Part shown: one piece after another, positions 11,118 through 24,232 of the stretch
Position numbering within the stretch: position 1 is the first letter of the stretch
Layout: each line of letters starts with the position of its first letter
Assembly: GCA_030685235.1 (NCBI GenBank)
Contig: MU839088.1
Location: 434,001-498,000, forward strand
DNA: 64,000 nt
Direction: 5' to 3'
From: Copromyces sp. CBS 386.78
Lineage: Eukaryota > Ascomycota > Sordariomycetes > Sordariales > Sordariaceae
Notes under the pieces: model-generated
The model's input: the letters and a program-made list of their open reading frames with translations, nothing else
Database searches by the model: none
Told to the model about the DNA's origin: nothing
Translations under genes and position numbers: made by a program

Positions 11118-13771
11118 CTAGACGAGGAAGAAGTTCTGTTTCTCCCCCCTGAGGGTGATCTCTCCATCCATGATGCCATCGCAGTATGCGTCCCCGAGGT
11201 AGGTGAAGGTGTTGTCATCGCTCGTGGGTCGTAACACGAAAGGAATTCGGGCCCCTGGAAACACAACCACCAGATTGGATGTCAGACGGCCCCAAACCCA
11301 TGTACCCTTTTTTTGTGAGGTATAGGCTCTTTTTTGCAACGTATGCGAGAGCCCCGTCATAGAGCTTCCCTCCGTTTGGCCCCAAATAACTTGCAGCCCA
11401 TTTCTTTGCTTCGTTCTTTTTATCTTCATCCACAGAGTCCTTCCACCTGGGCGCAGTCATGTCGAGCTTGAGGGCTTGGTATTGCTCCAACGTACGTCTC
11501 CAGTTGCGATATTTGGGCGCGAAATCAGCATTGGCCCTTTGCGACCAATGTGCTGCCAGTCAATCATCATATCTCCAACTGGCACACGCCAAAGTGCCTC
11601 CTCCCTTCGCGCCGGAGTCCTGTATATGGGTTCATTCTTCCGCTTTGAAAGCTCCCAGAATCTGTCCAAGTTCTCAAGGAAGCCAAAAGTCTCATGCAGC
11701 CGCGGTTCCGAAATCGTGAAGAACTCACGATTCGCCATACCACCCACCTCTTCTATGGTATCAACAAGATATCCTCGTAGACCCAGCATCCCTGCGGTCC
11801 TAGTCGGCACCATATCGGCCAAATAATGTGGCCCGCATGATCTGAACGCATCCTTACCGGTTACCGTACCATCAGCCTCGAAATTGTTGTCGAGGTCGCG
11901 ATAAAAAGGGGATTGCAAGCCAGACCTCCAATCCGGTACCCACGAGGGTAGTTGTTTCTCGCTCCCATCATCGAGGGTCGTTTTGGGAAACTGCGAATAA
12001 GAGAGAAGCTCGACCGGAAACCCATTATTCATCTTTCCGATGATGGCCTTTGCTACCTCGGTCAGGATTTGCGCGGTTTTTGTTTGGCTGAAATAATCGG
12101 GTTTGATCCCCAGCTCGTCAACATCCGCCGCCACGCCCAGCAATGCATAAATCCGATCTCGGTGCAGCTTCGCCTCTCTAGACGAATAGAGGTGCGTGTA
12201 CACATAGACGAGCACCGTAAACAGATTGTCGCCCCCCTCTCCTTTCGAGATCTGTTGGAGTCTACCATAACGATTCCCGTAGGACGCACTTATTTGTTCT
12301 ACCCAGCCGCCCAAGGCGCGGGTCGCATCTCGAGATATTCTTACCCCGGCTATTTCGTGGTCGGTGCTGATGGGACTCACGCCGTCCCATTCTATGGTAT
12401 AACCACCCTTGCGCTCAAACTCTCGTATGGCGTGAATCATACAGATGGTGTTCACTCCAAGGATGTCGTAGTTCACCGGCGGCTTCGTTCCACACACAAA
12501 GACGGTGTCGGCGCAGAGGCACGCCTCCTGCACGACCCACACACGCCTAAACCAGGGGGGTCGGAAAAAAGCCGGCATCTCCCCCGACACCGATAAGCGA
12601 GCAAACCTCGTAGCCCCTTCCTCCACAACTCGCATGAGGGTCTTTCCGATGCTTGCATCGATTTTGTCTGTCGTGCAGACCACCGTGACTCCGAGTCTGT
12701 CCAACGATTCTGCATCAGCGATACCGAGGTTCCCTGCCGAAGGAAACCCAATCCCAGCCCCATCAAGGTCACCCACAACGACATCACCAGGTGCCCCTGC
12801 ATCTGCATCACTTTCACAGGCGGTACCAGTACCCTCCCGGACATCAGCACCACTAACCGTCTCCTTCCTCATCCTCTTCAGCTCTTTCTCCGCCATTCCA
12901 CTCGCCACCTTCTCGCTTTTCTTTTCTTTTCTTCTACATCTCTCGCATTTCCGCCAGCCCATCCCTTTTTCTTCTTCTTCTTCTCACCACTGCCATCTGT
13001 ATCACCTGCACCTTCACCACCATTACCGAACCCCACTGCCAACTCCTCGAGCCTGGCGGCATCACTCACGTTCACTCCAACGCTCTCAAACTCCCTCCCC
13101 AACTCTGCCAACGCATCCATCACTTCATCTGATCCGTCCGCTTCTGGACCCAACCACACAAGCACCTGCTCGGCGCGCGAGTATATCTGACTCATTAGCC
13201 CCACCTGCATGGCCTTCTCGTACGGGTCGGATTGGGCGATGCAGACTTGATCGATCCAGATGGTCATAGGCTTGGGGTTGGGCTGGGGGCTAGGGAGGTG
13301 GTCAGATTGAGAGTGGTAGATGGCTCGTAGGTGGCGGAGGCAGGAGTCTAGGCAGGTGGTGATGCGGATTATATTCGTTTTCGTTGGTGGTGTTGGTGTC
13401 GGCCCGACGTCAATGCCTGCCTCCTCCCCATGCACAGCCACGCCCCCAACGACATGGTCACCAACCTCGCCATCCGAAGAAGGGTTGGCAACACTTGCGA
13501 AGCTTGCCTCATAATTACTGTCGCCAGTGTTGGAGTCGCAGTAAATCAGATGCGTCTTGTCGTCGCTGCCCCAAGCGTATGAGAGGGCTTTGAAGGGGGC
13601 GGGCGAGGAGATGGGCGTGTTGTAGAGACGGCAGTGGAGGGGGGAGGAGAAGTCGGCGGAGGGGAAGAGTTCGAGGAGGCGGATTTCTGTGGCGGCGGTG
13701 TTAAGGGGAATGGTGGTGTAGGAGAGTTCCGGGTGGGTTGGTGGCGGTGGTGAAGGAAAACTATCGTCCAT
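11118..13771 (-). pseudogene. HET-domain (heterokaryon incompatibility) protein, frame-disrupted
   Basis: HET proteins trigger fungal non-self recognition and cell death after fusion. The first frame (13771 to about 12960) holds the HET start, FKALSYAWG, then IWIDQVCIAQSD and the QVLVWLG segment. The second frame (about 12960 to 11570) continues with RRVWVVQEACL and the middle of the protein. A third frame (about 11570 to 11290) gives FAPKYRNW to GYMGLGPSDIQ. A fourth (about 11290 to 11118) gives the conserved ending FPGARIPFVLRPT to YLGDAYCDGIMDGE. Order and strand are continuous, but three frame changes break it. The first lies in a purine-rich AAG/A tract at about 12960-12985, where slippage or an unseen intron is possible. 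The last two interrupt conserved sequence with no room for an intron. A pseudogene is the simplest reading; sequence error is the alternative. Confidence 0.8.
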
Positions 13772-15431
13772 GGCCGGCTTGTGCTAGGTGTGGGTGGCTT
13801 ATGCGAGGAATGGTAATGCAGAAAAAAGAAGAGGGTCTTTTCTAAGGGCTAATGTTTGCTTTCGATAGGTAGTTGAAGAGTCGATCTCATTTCATGAGAA
13901 GTTGATGAAAAGGGAGCGGGATGAAGCCGAGCCCATGTCAGCACGAGATGCCACTGCAAAAGTACTGCATGTTGTTCAGACCGGAAAAGTCTATGCACTG
14001 AGTGGCATATATGCAGTTCCGGATCTAAGATTGGCCTGAAAAGGACATTTCAAAGAGACAAATCCTACCTGTATGCACTAACTGGTTTATATGCAGTTGG
14101 TATGTGCAGTTTCAGGCGGCAAAACTGCAGTGGACAAAAGGATTTTCCCGGCCACACTAGTAGGTGGTATACGCCGAAATCGAAGTAGCGTGCCATTTAT
14201 AGGGCACCTAAAGTTCTGCTACTGCGTAACGTTACGTTATCTCTTGACTTGTCTTGACCTGTCAGAACCGTGGCCCACACACCCCTTTTCCTAATGTGGT
14301 CGGGTTAGGGTTATTGCCATCTGCTGTACAACGTACGGCTGCGGACGATGAGGACACTCGAGATTTTGAGTCCTAAATCATTGTTCCAAATTGCTGATAA
14401 CAATTCAAATTCGATTTTTCATATCCTCTCTACGCACTGTTATGATCCGGGGTTACTGCAACAAGAAATGTTGAGTATAGGACATGCGGAAAATACAAGT
14501 ATCAAGGATAGCCTGAGCAACACAATTTCCGTTGTTTTTATGATTCCATCACCTAATGCAACCTTCGAATAATATCGCGAGAACTCAGTATGCCTTCCCT
14601 CCAAAGTCTTCTATCAAGATATCCACGCGCCCTATCATACACACGGAGCAATGCGCCGATTTGACTTGGTGTGCTTCCTTGCGTCGTAGCACCGCGTCGG
14701 CGAAGGCTCCGAAGCGCAGAGTAAGCGCAGAGTACGAGTGTCTCAGCGTCCCTTTTTACGACACGAGTCAAAAGGGCCTGAACACGGCATATATCTCAAT
14801 ATAAATAACATGTGCACTTCGGCAATTGTCTACCGCGATGGCAATTACACTCCTGCATTGCTCGTTTCGATTTCACGCGAGTGAAAACTTCTCGGTTTGA
14901 TCCTTTCCAGGTAAGGTACACACCACATAACCGGACATTTTAATGTTCGCTGAATCGGTCAAAGAACGTCAATCGGAAGCACAATGGATTTCATTATATC
15001 CAACAAAAAGACTGGACTATCATCCAAAAGACACAAAGTCAGATGGATAGGTAGGTAACAACACGATCAATGTAAGCCAGGCTGCGTGACTGCGTGGCAG
15101 CGTGACACATAATGCACCGGGTCCCTTGCATGTAAACCGATGCCGCCAACCTTGTCTGGAATGCCCGTTCCCGGCCCCGCACCCGATATGGCCCTTGACC
15201 CCTGAGAGACCTTCGCCGTTGGTTTAGAAACGAACATTCCGAAGGGGGCCTGGATACCAACATTCCTATCCAAAGTTGAGATTCGGATCGCGTACCCAAT
15301 TGCATTCCGTCCCTCTTCTCGTGTGTATCCATCCATCACCACCTCATTCGGTCGTCCCCGCAATCTTTCCTGTCCAACCACCCTTCCCTCAGACCCCTTC
15401 CCCTTAGGTATCCTTGCTCCTCAGAAGCAAC
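13772..15431. other. intergenic with a short direct repeat
   Basis: No gene is recognised. A 28-bp motif (TATGCACT, then TATATGCAGTT) occurs at 13991-14018 and again at 14071-14099, about 80 bp apart. It lies upstream of the HET gene. Otherwise I see nothing beyond short chance frames. Confidence 0.45.
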
Positions 15432-16251
15432 CTAAGACGGAGGAGGCCCCTGCGCAGGCAAAGTATAGCTCCCCCCGATATCCAAAAGATAAGCCATGGA
15501 ATTCCACTCGACATCGAGGCTCTTGATCTGCCACATCCTCTTCTGCTTGTTGTAGGTAGCGCCGGCGACGGCGATGCCGCGCACGGGCTTCTGGGCGACG
15601 CCGAAGGTGGCGGTCCAGATGATGGTGATGTAGTTGCAGTTGAAGGTCGAGAAGGTCACTCTGAGGGGGAGGTTGTCGGGCTGTTTTTTATTGGTGGGTA
15701 AGAAGTTGGTCACTTGTGAAAGAGGGAAATGGGGAGAGTGAGAGAGAGATGGGGGGATGGGAGGTGGGACAGAGAGTGGGTGAAGAAATTAGAGAGAGGT
15801 GAAGAAAGAGATGAAAGGTAAAGAGAGATGTGAAGAGTAGGTGAAGGGAGCAAGTGAAGTGAATAGGTAAACCGTAGTAGTGAAGAAAGACCGGAAGAGA
15901 GAAGGTGAAAGAACGAACCGCAACAGTCATATGATCCAGAAACTCCTGTTTACTCGCAAACGTAGGCACCGATCCATCCAACGGCTTCCCGATCAAAATA
16001 TTGATGCTCGCACTCGTGTCCTTGAAGTCGTCCGTGAGGTACTTGGCATCGACCGGGTTCCAGGCGCTGATCATGCGCACGTAGGCGTCCCGGAGGACGT
16101 TGGCATCTTCCTCGCGGAGGCACTTGTCACTCCCGCCGCCTCCGTAGATGCGGGATTCGACGAGATCGGATTCGGACTGGGGGAGCGCAACGGCGGAGGT
16201 GAGGGCCATGAAGGCAGTGACGAGAACGCTGAGAGATGGAAGGAGATGCAT
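15432..16251 (-). CDS. secreted NTF2-like domain protein
   Basis: Two exons, 16251-15919 and 15680-15432, give about 193 residues. The N-terminus (MHLLPSLSVLVTAFMALTSAVA) is a clear signal peptide. The mature part begins with a Cys-containing segment (DKCLREEDANVLRDAY) and continues through YLTDDFKDTSASIN to a second exon with FNCNYITIIWTATFG, VRGIAV and SMAYLLDIGG. This is the layout of the small extracellular NTF2-like proteins common in Sordariomycetes, whose function is unknown. I chose the second ATG because it starts the signal peptide exactly and has A at -3; another ATG lies 18 bp upstream. The 238-bp intron is long for this organism, uses a weak GTTCGT donor and consists mostly of GA/CT repeats. 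The acceptor (AAACAG) was chosen because it keeps phase 0 and restores the family alignment. Confidence 0.75.
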
Positions 16252-16269
16252 CTTTGCGGTTTGGTGCAC

Positions 16270-18488
16270 GAGGGCTCTTGTTGATGGTGGTGGAGGATGA
16301 GACTGAGGTAGGATAGACTTGTGAAGCGGAATGAGAGGATGGGTGTTCTAGGTTGAAGACTCGAGGGAGGAGCCTCACACTTATACCTCAATCGATACCT
16401 ACAGGTATTCTCATTCTCTGGGTCTCGGTCCTAGGAGCCAGGGAGGGCCGCGCCAAGGATCGTCGTACAAGCACGGGAGTACCTGACTCCCTCCAGTTCC
16501 CAGCCCAAGCCATCGGAACTCCCCCATGGGGTACAATACGGGATACGGGGTACGGGGAACTCGGCAGTAAGTCCCCTGGTTTAATGCGCCTTATGTTTGG
16601 TCGGTGTAGGTTAAGTTTGTAACCTCCAAGATGTACGTAGTCCCCAAACGCGCTGCCATGGGTCATAGTAAAACCGCCCAAGACATCGTGCGGATCTGTC
16701 AGTCAGTCAGTCAAGCGAAGGGTATGTCTCTCCTACGCCCTCCCCGGACCATTTAGACCAACCGGGGTGAAAGGGCCCTTGCCCAATCAACATAAAGCAG
16801 CTTAACACCCAATCTAGAACTACGCAACGCCTCAAGTTTGGTTCAACCACAACCCTTGCTTACTCAAGACAATACATGAGCCTCAGTGCAACTGCCACGC
16901 CAAGACAGGAAATAGAGTCAATAACAAGATACGTGTTCAGGTCCAGTCAGGTCGTCAACCTTACGAACAAGAAACAATACTTTCGGAAATGGCCCGGACG
17001 GACTTGTCAGCTCCCAGCCTTTTCCTTATTCCTCCGGGGAAGACAGGAGGAGAAGGGACGGGGACGGCAAGTCGGAAAGTAAAAAGCAGCACTCTGCATA
17101 CAATACTTATGCCAGTTTGCGGATGCTAGACTGCCAGTCCCCCACAACATCTCCGCAAATACCACGGGACGGGCCAATGATATATGCTTGTTGGTAGACT
17201 CACTGAAAGGACAGTCTCAACCCAGGCTGGTCGGTCAGGTGCAATTCGGGACGCCACAACCCCAAGCCAGACAAGCCAAACTTTCGACGTTGCATTTCTT
17301 CCTTGGTGTACGCGTGTGTACATGAAACCTATACGGTATTCGTAGTAAGGAACAGCTCGTATTATTTCCGGAGGCCGGGACCGAGCGGTTTCAGTAGCTG
17401 TTAATAGGAATCAGTTTGGTCTTCCAGACTTCCGGCCAGCCGTCAGAAGAGAAAGATTGTTTTGGGACCGAAGGAAGGCAGCAGACTCGGCAGGGTAGGG
17501 TTGCACTTGCTTCCCCAGTGCCTCTCAACAACAAGTTGCTACCCTACTCAGGCCGCTAGGCAGAGAAACTGGACAAAAGGAATCGACCAACGGCAGGCTA
17601 CGCTCTATCGTACCGACAGAACCAATAGATGTCAGGCAACGAAGCGGCGAAAGCAATAAAACCATACAAAGATAGCCCAACGCTGTCAAGGGTCACAGAC
17701 TCCCGAACGGCAGTCGGACTAGTTACTCAGTTTCGAGGCACCTAGGTAATGTGGTGATACCTCATAAGCAGTACGCATCAACTATGCGATGAAGCCGGAC
17801 AATGAGCATGCGGGTGGGCTTGGGGAGTGGTAGTACGAACGCTGTTATGTAATAGATACGCCACAGCTGAAATGGTTCAACGCCTCCCGGTCCCGAAAGA
17901 TGGAAGTCCGATGTGTGGCTTTTCAGTCTTTCTGATTTGGGATGAAGTGGCAGTGCTGGCAAATGAAAGCACAGCATGAGATACCTTTAATGCGTATGTG
18001 CCCAACCTTTGGCTTCGGAAACAGGAAAGGCATACGTAATCGCAAACCAACTGCAGCAGCGTGAAGTGGCAGAAGCAAGAAGCACCAAAACCAAGAAGCA
18101 AACAACAAGGGAGACTGAGACTGATCCAAATGAATGGATAGATAACCCGAAGAACATCCAATTCAATAATTGAATGACCCAAAACGCCGTCAATGCAAGA
18201 ACGCAAGGATGCTAGAGGTAAAAACAAAAGCAGATCTGTCCAAGACAAGAAATCCCCTTCCTCGATCTCTCCCTGCCGCCCATCCCTTGGGCCGCTATCA
18301 GAGAAAAAACGGGAAAAACGACATGTATCTGATCTGTATCCAAAAGTCTCAATAATGTAGTATGCAAGATCAAAATCCAACCTTCTTCGTCCTTCCTTCA
18401 GAATTCCCTAGTCTTTCACAGTTTCACCCCCATCATCCACATCATTACTTCCTTTCTGTCCCACCTCCTGTCCCCTCGATCATAACCC
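16270..18488. other. intergenic, no gene recognised
   Basis: This 2.2-kb interval between two minus-strand genes contains the promoter of the NTF2-like gene and the 3' region of the coiled-coil gene. Short frames up to 167 codons on the minus strand (17877-18380) have no recognisable domain and lack supporting splice signals. Confidence 0.45.
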
Positions 18489-21429
18489 CTAAATCACCTC
18501 CCTCATAGCCTCCTCAATACTCCCCAATTGACTCCCATCCAAAGCCTCCACCGTCACTTTGCTCGGCAGCCCGCCCTTCCTGACCAAAAACCCCGGGATC
18601 ACGCCCGGCTGATTGATGCCGGGAGCCCTAGCCTTGATGGTGGTTCCCGTGGTCGCCGATGATACGGACCGCACGGAAGACGACAAAGGCGTGGTGGCGC
18701 TCGTAGCCGCCGTGCCAGCTGTGCCGGCCGTATCAGTCGTGATAGACGAGCTAATGCTTCGGTAGGAGGACTTGCCGTCGCTTGGAGCGATGGTGATTCC
18801 TAGGCCGGTGCCTGCGCTTGTTCCAACAGGGGTGGGAGTGGGTGTGGGTTCGGGGAGTTCCGGGGTTGGCTCCAATCCTGCTCCTGTTCCGGATTCGTTT
18901 GTGTTCGGCTGGCTGGTTGTGCTCTGGGACCCCCAAGGCCGCCACGAGACTAGCTTACCCAAGGCAGGAAGAGACAGCTGACGGGAGGCTGTTGATCGCA
19001 CAGAAGAAGAGGACATATGCAAACCGTCAGTGTGGGCGCGACGATTGGGATTGAGGAAGAAGGGCCGCTCAGCGGCGACCGAATTCTGGGAGGTGGATAC
19101 GGGTCGGGGTAGGCGCTGTCCTACCAGGGCCAAGTTATCTCTGGCGTGCATGCTTCCGCGCGATCCGCGCGCGCCCGAGTACGAGATGGTCGGCATGGCT
19201 GTGACGTTGCTGATTCCGGTTCCGGCGGCGCTGAGGCCGAGGGGTCGGAGGGTCAGTTGACTCGGGCGAACCTTGAGGGTGTGGATGTCGAGACCGTTAG
19301 AGAGAGACATGATGGATTCGTGTGAGGTCATACGCCGGAGTCTTCCTGAGGGTCGTTGTTCAGCCACTTCGGGGTGGAAATCGAGATCGTTATGGATGGT
19401 GTCATCGCCCGCGATTGCCGGGTCATCGCCGTCGCCATTTACGCTGATGGTCTCAACGGTGTCGTCTTCGGCGGAGGAAACCCCGTGGGCCATGTCGGGT
19501 ACGTCGTCGGTGGTGTATGCGCCCATGGCGTTGTTGAGCTCCTCGGCAAGCACGAGACCGGCGAGCGAACGGTGGCCGGGGTACGGTGGTGAACAAGCAC
19601 CGCAATTGTGCATGGCCGTGCTACGGGCCGACCATTGGGACGCATATCTGCGGTGGGACCTTCGGTTCCATTCGGGCGAAGCTGGATCGACACTTGTTGT
19701 GGGAGAGTTGGGGACCGACACCTCGATGATGCCGCGGTCGAAAACGGAATTACGCCGGGGGTTCGATTGTGGAGAGGTCGGCGCGGAGGACGGCGCAAAT
19801 TCGGAAGGCATTTCGGATATTAGAGACCAACGGCCAGCTGCTGTCGAAGTGGAATCGTGAGTACTGTGACGCGGGACAAATGGTGGCCCAAGGCCACGGC
19901 CCGCCTGCCATTGGGGGTTCTGGGAAGATACTGGTGTTGTAGGTGCTGAGATGATGGGTGGCGGCGAAAAGGTACCTGAAGTAATGGCTTTCCTGTTCTT
20001 CCTTGATTTTCGTGACTCTCCCTTCTGGGCGATGTGGTAATGATGGTGGACGTGTACGGCCTGTGAAATCTTTGGTGTTTTGGCCGAATCGGGATCGTCG
20101 AAATCTGTCTGCAGTGTTGATACGGTACCCGTCTGCTTACTATTACTTGATAACGGCTGGTGATACTGCATCTGTTCCCGTAGGAGCTGAATTTCGTCGT
20201 GTGAGTTGATTAGCATGTCGCGCAGTTCGGCAATGCCCAGTTGTAGATTGGCATTGTCCTGCAAGAGGTCGCGCACGAAATGCGACACGACATTGCTACT
20301 GCTCTTTGTGTCGGATAGGGATTTGACAGCGGCAGCGCCCTTGAGTCTGCCTGCGGCCGTGCTGAGCTCCTTTTCCATTTCTCGTTGTTTCTCGATACGG
20401 CCCATAACCTCGGCGTGTCGATCCCGTTCTTCCTTGGCTTCCTTCTCCATGCGCTCCAGTTGTTCCTGCAAGTCGTTGATACCCTTTTCGGCCTGCTTCC
20501 AACGTGTGATGGCGGTGCGAGCCTCCTCCTGTGTGTTGACCAAGGTCGCCTGTAATGTCGCCTGTTCCTCCTCGAGCATGGTGAGTTGCTTCTCCAGGGT
20601 TGCTGCCCTCTCCGCCGCCATTTCCAGCCGGCGGATCTCGCGCTGGGACTCGCGTAGAGTGGTCTCGAGGTAGTCAATCCGGGTATCGGCCTCTCGGACG
20701 GTATCGTTGAGCGAATCGAGTTCAGCATGGAGGCTGTAGTTCTCGTGTATCTTTTCCCTGTTCTTCTCCTCGAGCTCTGCATTTTCGCGTTCCAGCTGTT
20801 CGATGCGAGCGGTGAGTTCGGCGCGGTCGCGTTCTGCGGCGGCCATGTAGGCTTCATGGCGGATGAGCAGGGTCTGGAGGGAAAAGGTCAGCGAGGAGAA
20901 GCAATCCTCCGGCCTGGGTTGCCGCGCGCGCCATTTGCCGTGCATTGCGGGTGTTCTTTCCGACCACTTCAGCATTGTGCATTTTGTGAGGAATAGGAGG
21001 TAAATGGTTTCGCGAGCAGGCCATGGGAGGAGCGAAATCAAGGGATATGAAGGGAGCGATAGACGGTGACGGGCGCACAAGGAGAGGATGGAAGGAATGC
21101 GGCACGCATCAACAGGAAGCAGATCTGCGTCACTGATTACTCACCTGGCCCATTTTGGCGGCCGTATGGACATCGCGCTCGACACTCTTGAGTAGAGTAC
21201 AGTTATGCCTAAGATAGACGCAGTCCTCCCTTCCACAGCAGCACCGCATAGCCGACGGCTGTGCCCCCTGGGCGGAATTATCACCATTGGATTCCATGGC
21301 GGCGGCGGGTGTTGAAATTTGCGGCACGAGCTCAGCTACGGGCTCAGTATGCTCAACAGCAGCGGCGGCGGCTACTTCTTGTTCGCGGTCGGCGGTCGGG
21401 GTCGCGGCGTCTGCCATTCCCATTCCCAT
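18489..21429 (-). CDS. conserved fungal coiled-coil protein, unknown function
   Basis: Two exons, 21429-21145 and 20873-18489, joined by a 271-bp GTGAGT/CCAG intron in phase 0, give about 889 residues. Exon 1 ends in a Cys-rich knot, RCCCGREDCVYLRHN, then LLKSVERDVHTAAKMGQ. Exon 2 begins TLLIRHEAYMAAAERDRAEL and runs through about 200 residues of strong heptad coiled coil. It then has a conserved patch VVSHFVRDLLQDNANLQLGI and a HVHHHYHI motif. The C-terminal half is Ser/Thr/Pro-rich and apparently disordered. The Cys-rich start, coil and His patch together look like a protein conserved across filamentous ascomycetes, but I do not recognise a named family. A cytoskeletal or scaffold role would be a guess. 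Alternative ATGs at residues 3 and 5 are possible. Confidence 0.75.
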
Positions 21430-24232
21430 CCCTATAGTGTGTGGGGACGCGAGAGGGCAGATACTGGACTCCTCGGGCTCGTCGGTGACCGTCGCTGGAA
21501 TGTGTTCTTGTCGGAGGCGGAATCAGGGGAGGATGAGGATGAGGAGGAGGACGGTGTCTTGGTCAACACCACCTCCACCATGCTGCTGAAATGTCGACCC
21601 CTAAATGACCTTTACCACGGGTCTGGACTCGCTTTTACGCTGTGGCTTAGAAGCCAAATTGCGTAGAAGTCGGTAAGGAACGGGTAGGGGACACCTGTGC
21701 AGGCACGGATACACGAATGCTGTTTCGGAGACTTTGGTAGATGGGGAAAAAGAAGGTCGGGGAAAAGCACGAGGACCACGGATCGTTGACTCGGGACTCG
21801 CAAGGGTCGGCGGGCAAAGGACGGTGAACGCGGTGATATCCTAGTCAAAGGATATGTATGTAGGAGCGAGAAGAAGAGCAAAACGGGGACTCGTAGGTCT
21901 ATAGGTCAGGTAACAAGCGGGATATAAGATATCAGTCTCGATGGTGGGTATGGGTAGATGATAGTGTAGAGGGTGGGAATCAAAGAGAGAAATAGAAGGG
22001 GAAAAAAAAAAGGAAGAATGTGAAATGATTAACGAGAAAATGGCGAGCACTGGTTGGGCGTCACCCGCTCCCCATGGCGCCGGGATAGTCAATTGGAGAG
22101 TGACCCATGTCTTCCACTTGTCCCCATTTAAGGCCCCGGTTTGGTCCTCATGTGCTTCTTTTTGGGTATGAATTGAGTGAACAACACAGGACCAAAGGCC
22201 GCAATCTTTGGCCAAAGACTGCGAAGAGAATGACTGGCGTCCTTTGTGGATTCCATTCCAGAGGTCGAGGACGCGCCAGGTCACCAAATGCACAAGCAGA
22301 ACAAGCGTGCATTTGGGTGCACTTGAACGCCAATCGACTGACCTGGCGCAAATCGTTGCAGCCAGACTGCAGCCGCAGCCAAGACTCCCACCACAATTAC
22401 TGTATGCCGAAAAGGTACCCGCTCACACCAATGATACCACACCATTTCCATTTGTACACGTCCCCACAGCTGTCAGCCCTTTCCCTTATGCTAACGGGCT
22501 TGTGCACTTTTGCTCTTGTTTCTTAACACAGGTACTCAACCGACCAGCTGTCAAATGTACAGAGCTACGAAGATGCTCACCGCCCAATGCACCACGTTAA
22601 CCACTTCCAGCTTAGCCCCCTTCATTTCTTCCCCGGTCCCCGACCATTGCGACCAAAACCCACTCACACCGAGACACCCAATCCTGGATAATGAAAGCTA
22701 ACAAGTCAACAACCGAACGACAAGTCGACACAACCGGAACCGTCAACCACAGACCGGCCGAGCGGGCGAGACAACATGCAAGACAGGCGAGGTGATTCCA
22801 AGAGGGGTTCAGCGGAAAGAAGAAAGACGTAAACGAGGAACAAGCACTGACCCTTCCTTCACGTTTTACGATTACAAGACGATAATGAATGAGGGTGGAG
22901 TGGCGACATGAATTCCGTTATTGGTTATGTTCGTGATTCAAAATGTCCACCAGGTTAATGAGATGATAATTTTCCCGAAAAAGTTACCAAAAATAATCAG
23001 CGACCAAGAGCCAACGGATTCGTCCTCAAGGCTACCTACCCATCGACTACATATGATCTCCGAGGGAAGAAGCGAAACGAGGCGAGATGGGTATAAATTA
23101 CTACAAAAGTTGAAGAAATGAGTCTCTGCGCCAACACACACTGTCAATCCTCCATCCTTTCTCTACCTTCAGTCCTCGAGTTGTCTTCAAAACACCTCCT
23201 TCCTTTCTGACTTTCTGATTGTTTTTTTTTTTTTTTCCTCTCGACCGACCAAGTAGGTATAACTGACACTCGAATACCTAGACGGTGACAAACCCCGAAA
23301 AGAATCCCTACCGCCTCGTTCTCGAATTCCCCGCATGTCCGCTCATGCCCGCGCGGACGGCCCAAACATGGATGATCCACGGGTTCTTTTTCGCGGGCAT
23401 TTTGGATCACAGTGTGCATGCAGGTATCTCCACATTGTTGGACTGATCCTTGACCGGTGGGCGGTTTCGGCAATCCATCCGGGCGGGCAAGGCCCTTGTT
23501 GCCCTTATTGCACTTGTTGCCCTGTCGGTCGAGATGGTGAAAGTTCTTTCATTTTGTTCGTGTTTTCCTTCTCCCAGACAGTCACTCAGCTTTCTTTTCT
23601 GGTACTTGACCCACAACATTGCCCTAGGCCCGGCCGGGGAATACCAAAACTCAAAAGATATCGTGTGACTGTATACCATCACCACCGTGGCACCTCAATC
23701 TCATGGAAACCATCGATTTGTCACACACTCACAGGCCATCGCGTAGGTAGGTCACGCGATGCCTTCATCCCAGCTACGTATTCGTTTCACACACATCTTA
23801 CATACCTACTGCGGTAAAGAACAGAGGTAAATAGGCACATTGAAAACAGAACGACTGCAACTCAATGCCCCCGAAAAAGCCGACCAGACGGATCGAATGA
23901 CCTACTGACCTGTGTACTCAAAATATGTATATACTTCAATAGTTCGCCACTCCTTCGTTACTCATAGTACCTTATCCTGTTTTCAGTCATACAATAAAAC
24001 AACGCTAATGCCTATGTCTGCCAAAGTACTATATATATACTAAGCCTTTTTCCTTCGTGTATGATCGCGCCGTATACACTGTTCAAGAAGACGCGCGCCT
24101 AGCCCGCTACCTGTTTCCTCCCTCCGTCTCACAGTTCATCCCTCCTGAAAAAGTGACAATCTGAACTGCGGTCGCCTGCGCTTGTTCTGGGTGTTCCAGC
24201 AGCATCATCTCAGAGTTGCAACCCGCCGCTCC
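21430..24232. other. intergenic, no gene recognised
   Basis: This holds the upstream region of the coiled-coil gene and the 3' flank of the zinc-cluster block. Poly-A (22003-22012) and poly-T (23222-23236) runs occur. Nothing codes convincingly. The last 100 bp (24128-24210) is the second copy of a duplicated segment described separately. Confidence 0.45.
24128..24210. repeat. duplicated segment B, copy 2
   Basis: The stretch reads (plus strand) CCTGAAAAAGTG, ACTGCGGTCGCCTG, CTTGTTCTGGGTGTTCCAGC and AGCATCATCT. It aligns colinearly with 24730-24795 at roughly three quarters identity. It lies immediately 3' of the orphan zinc cluster. Confidence 0.6.

Noticed and set aside
17877..18380. 167-codon minus-strand frame with hydrophobic stretches
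   Set aside because: It has no start context, signal-anchor logic or domain. The composition matches intergenic DNA, so I do not call a membrane protein.
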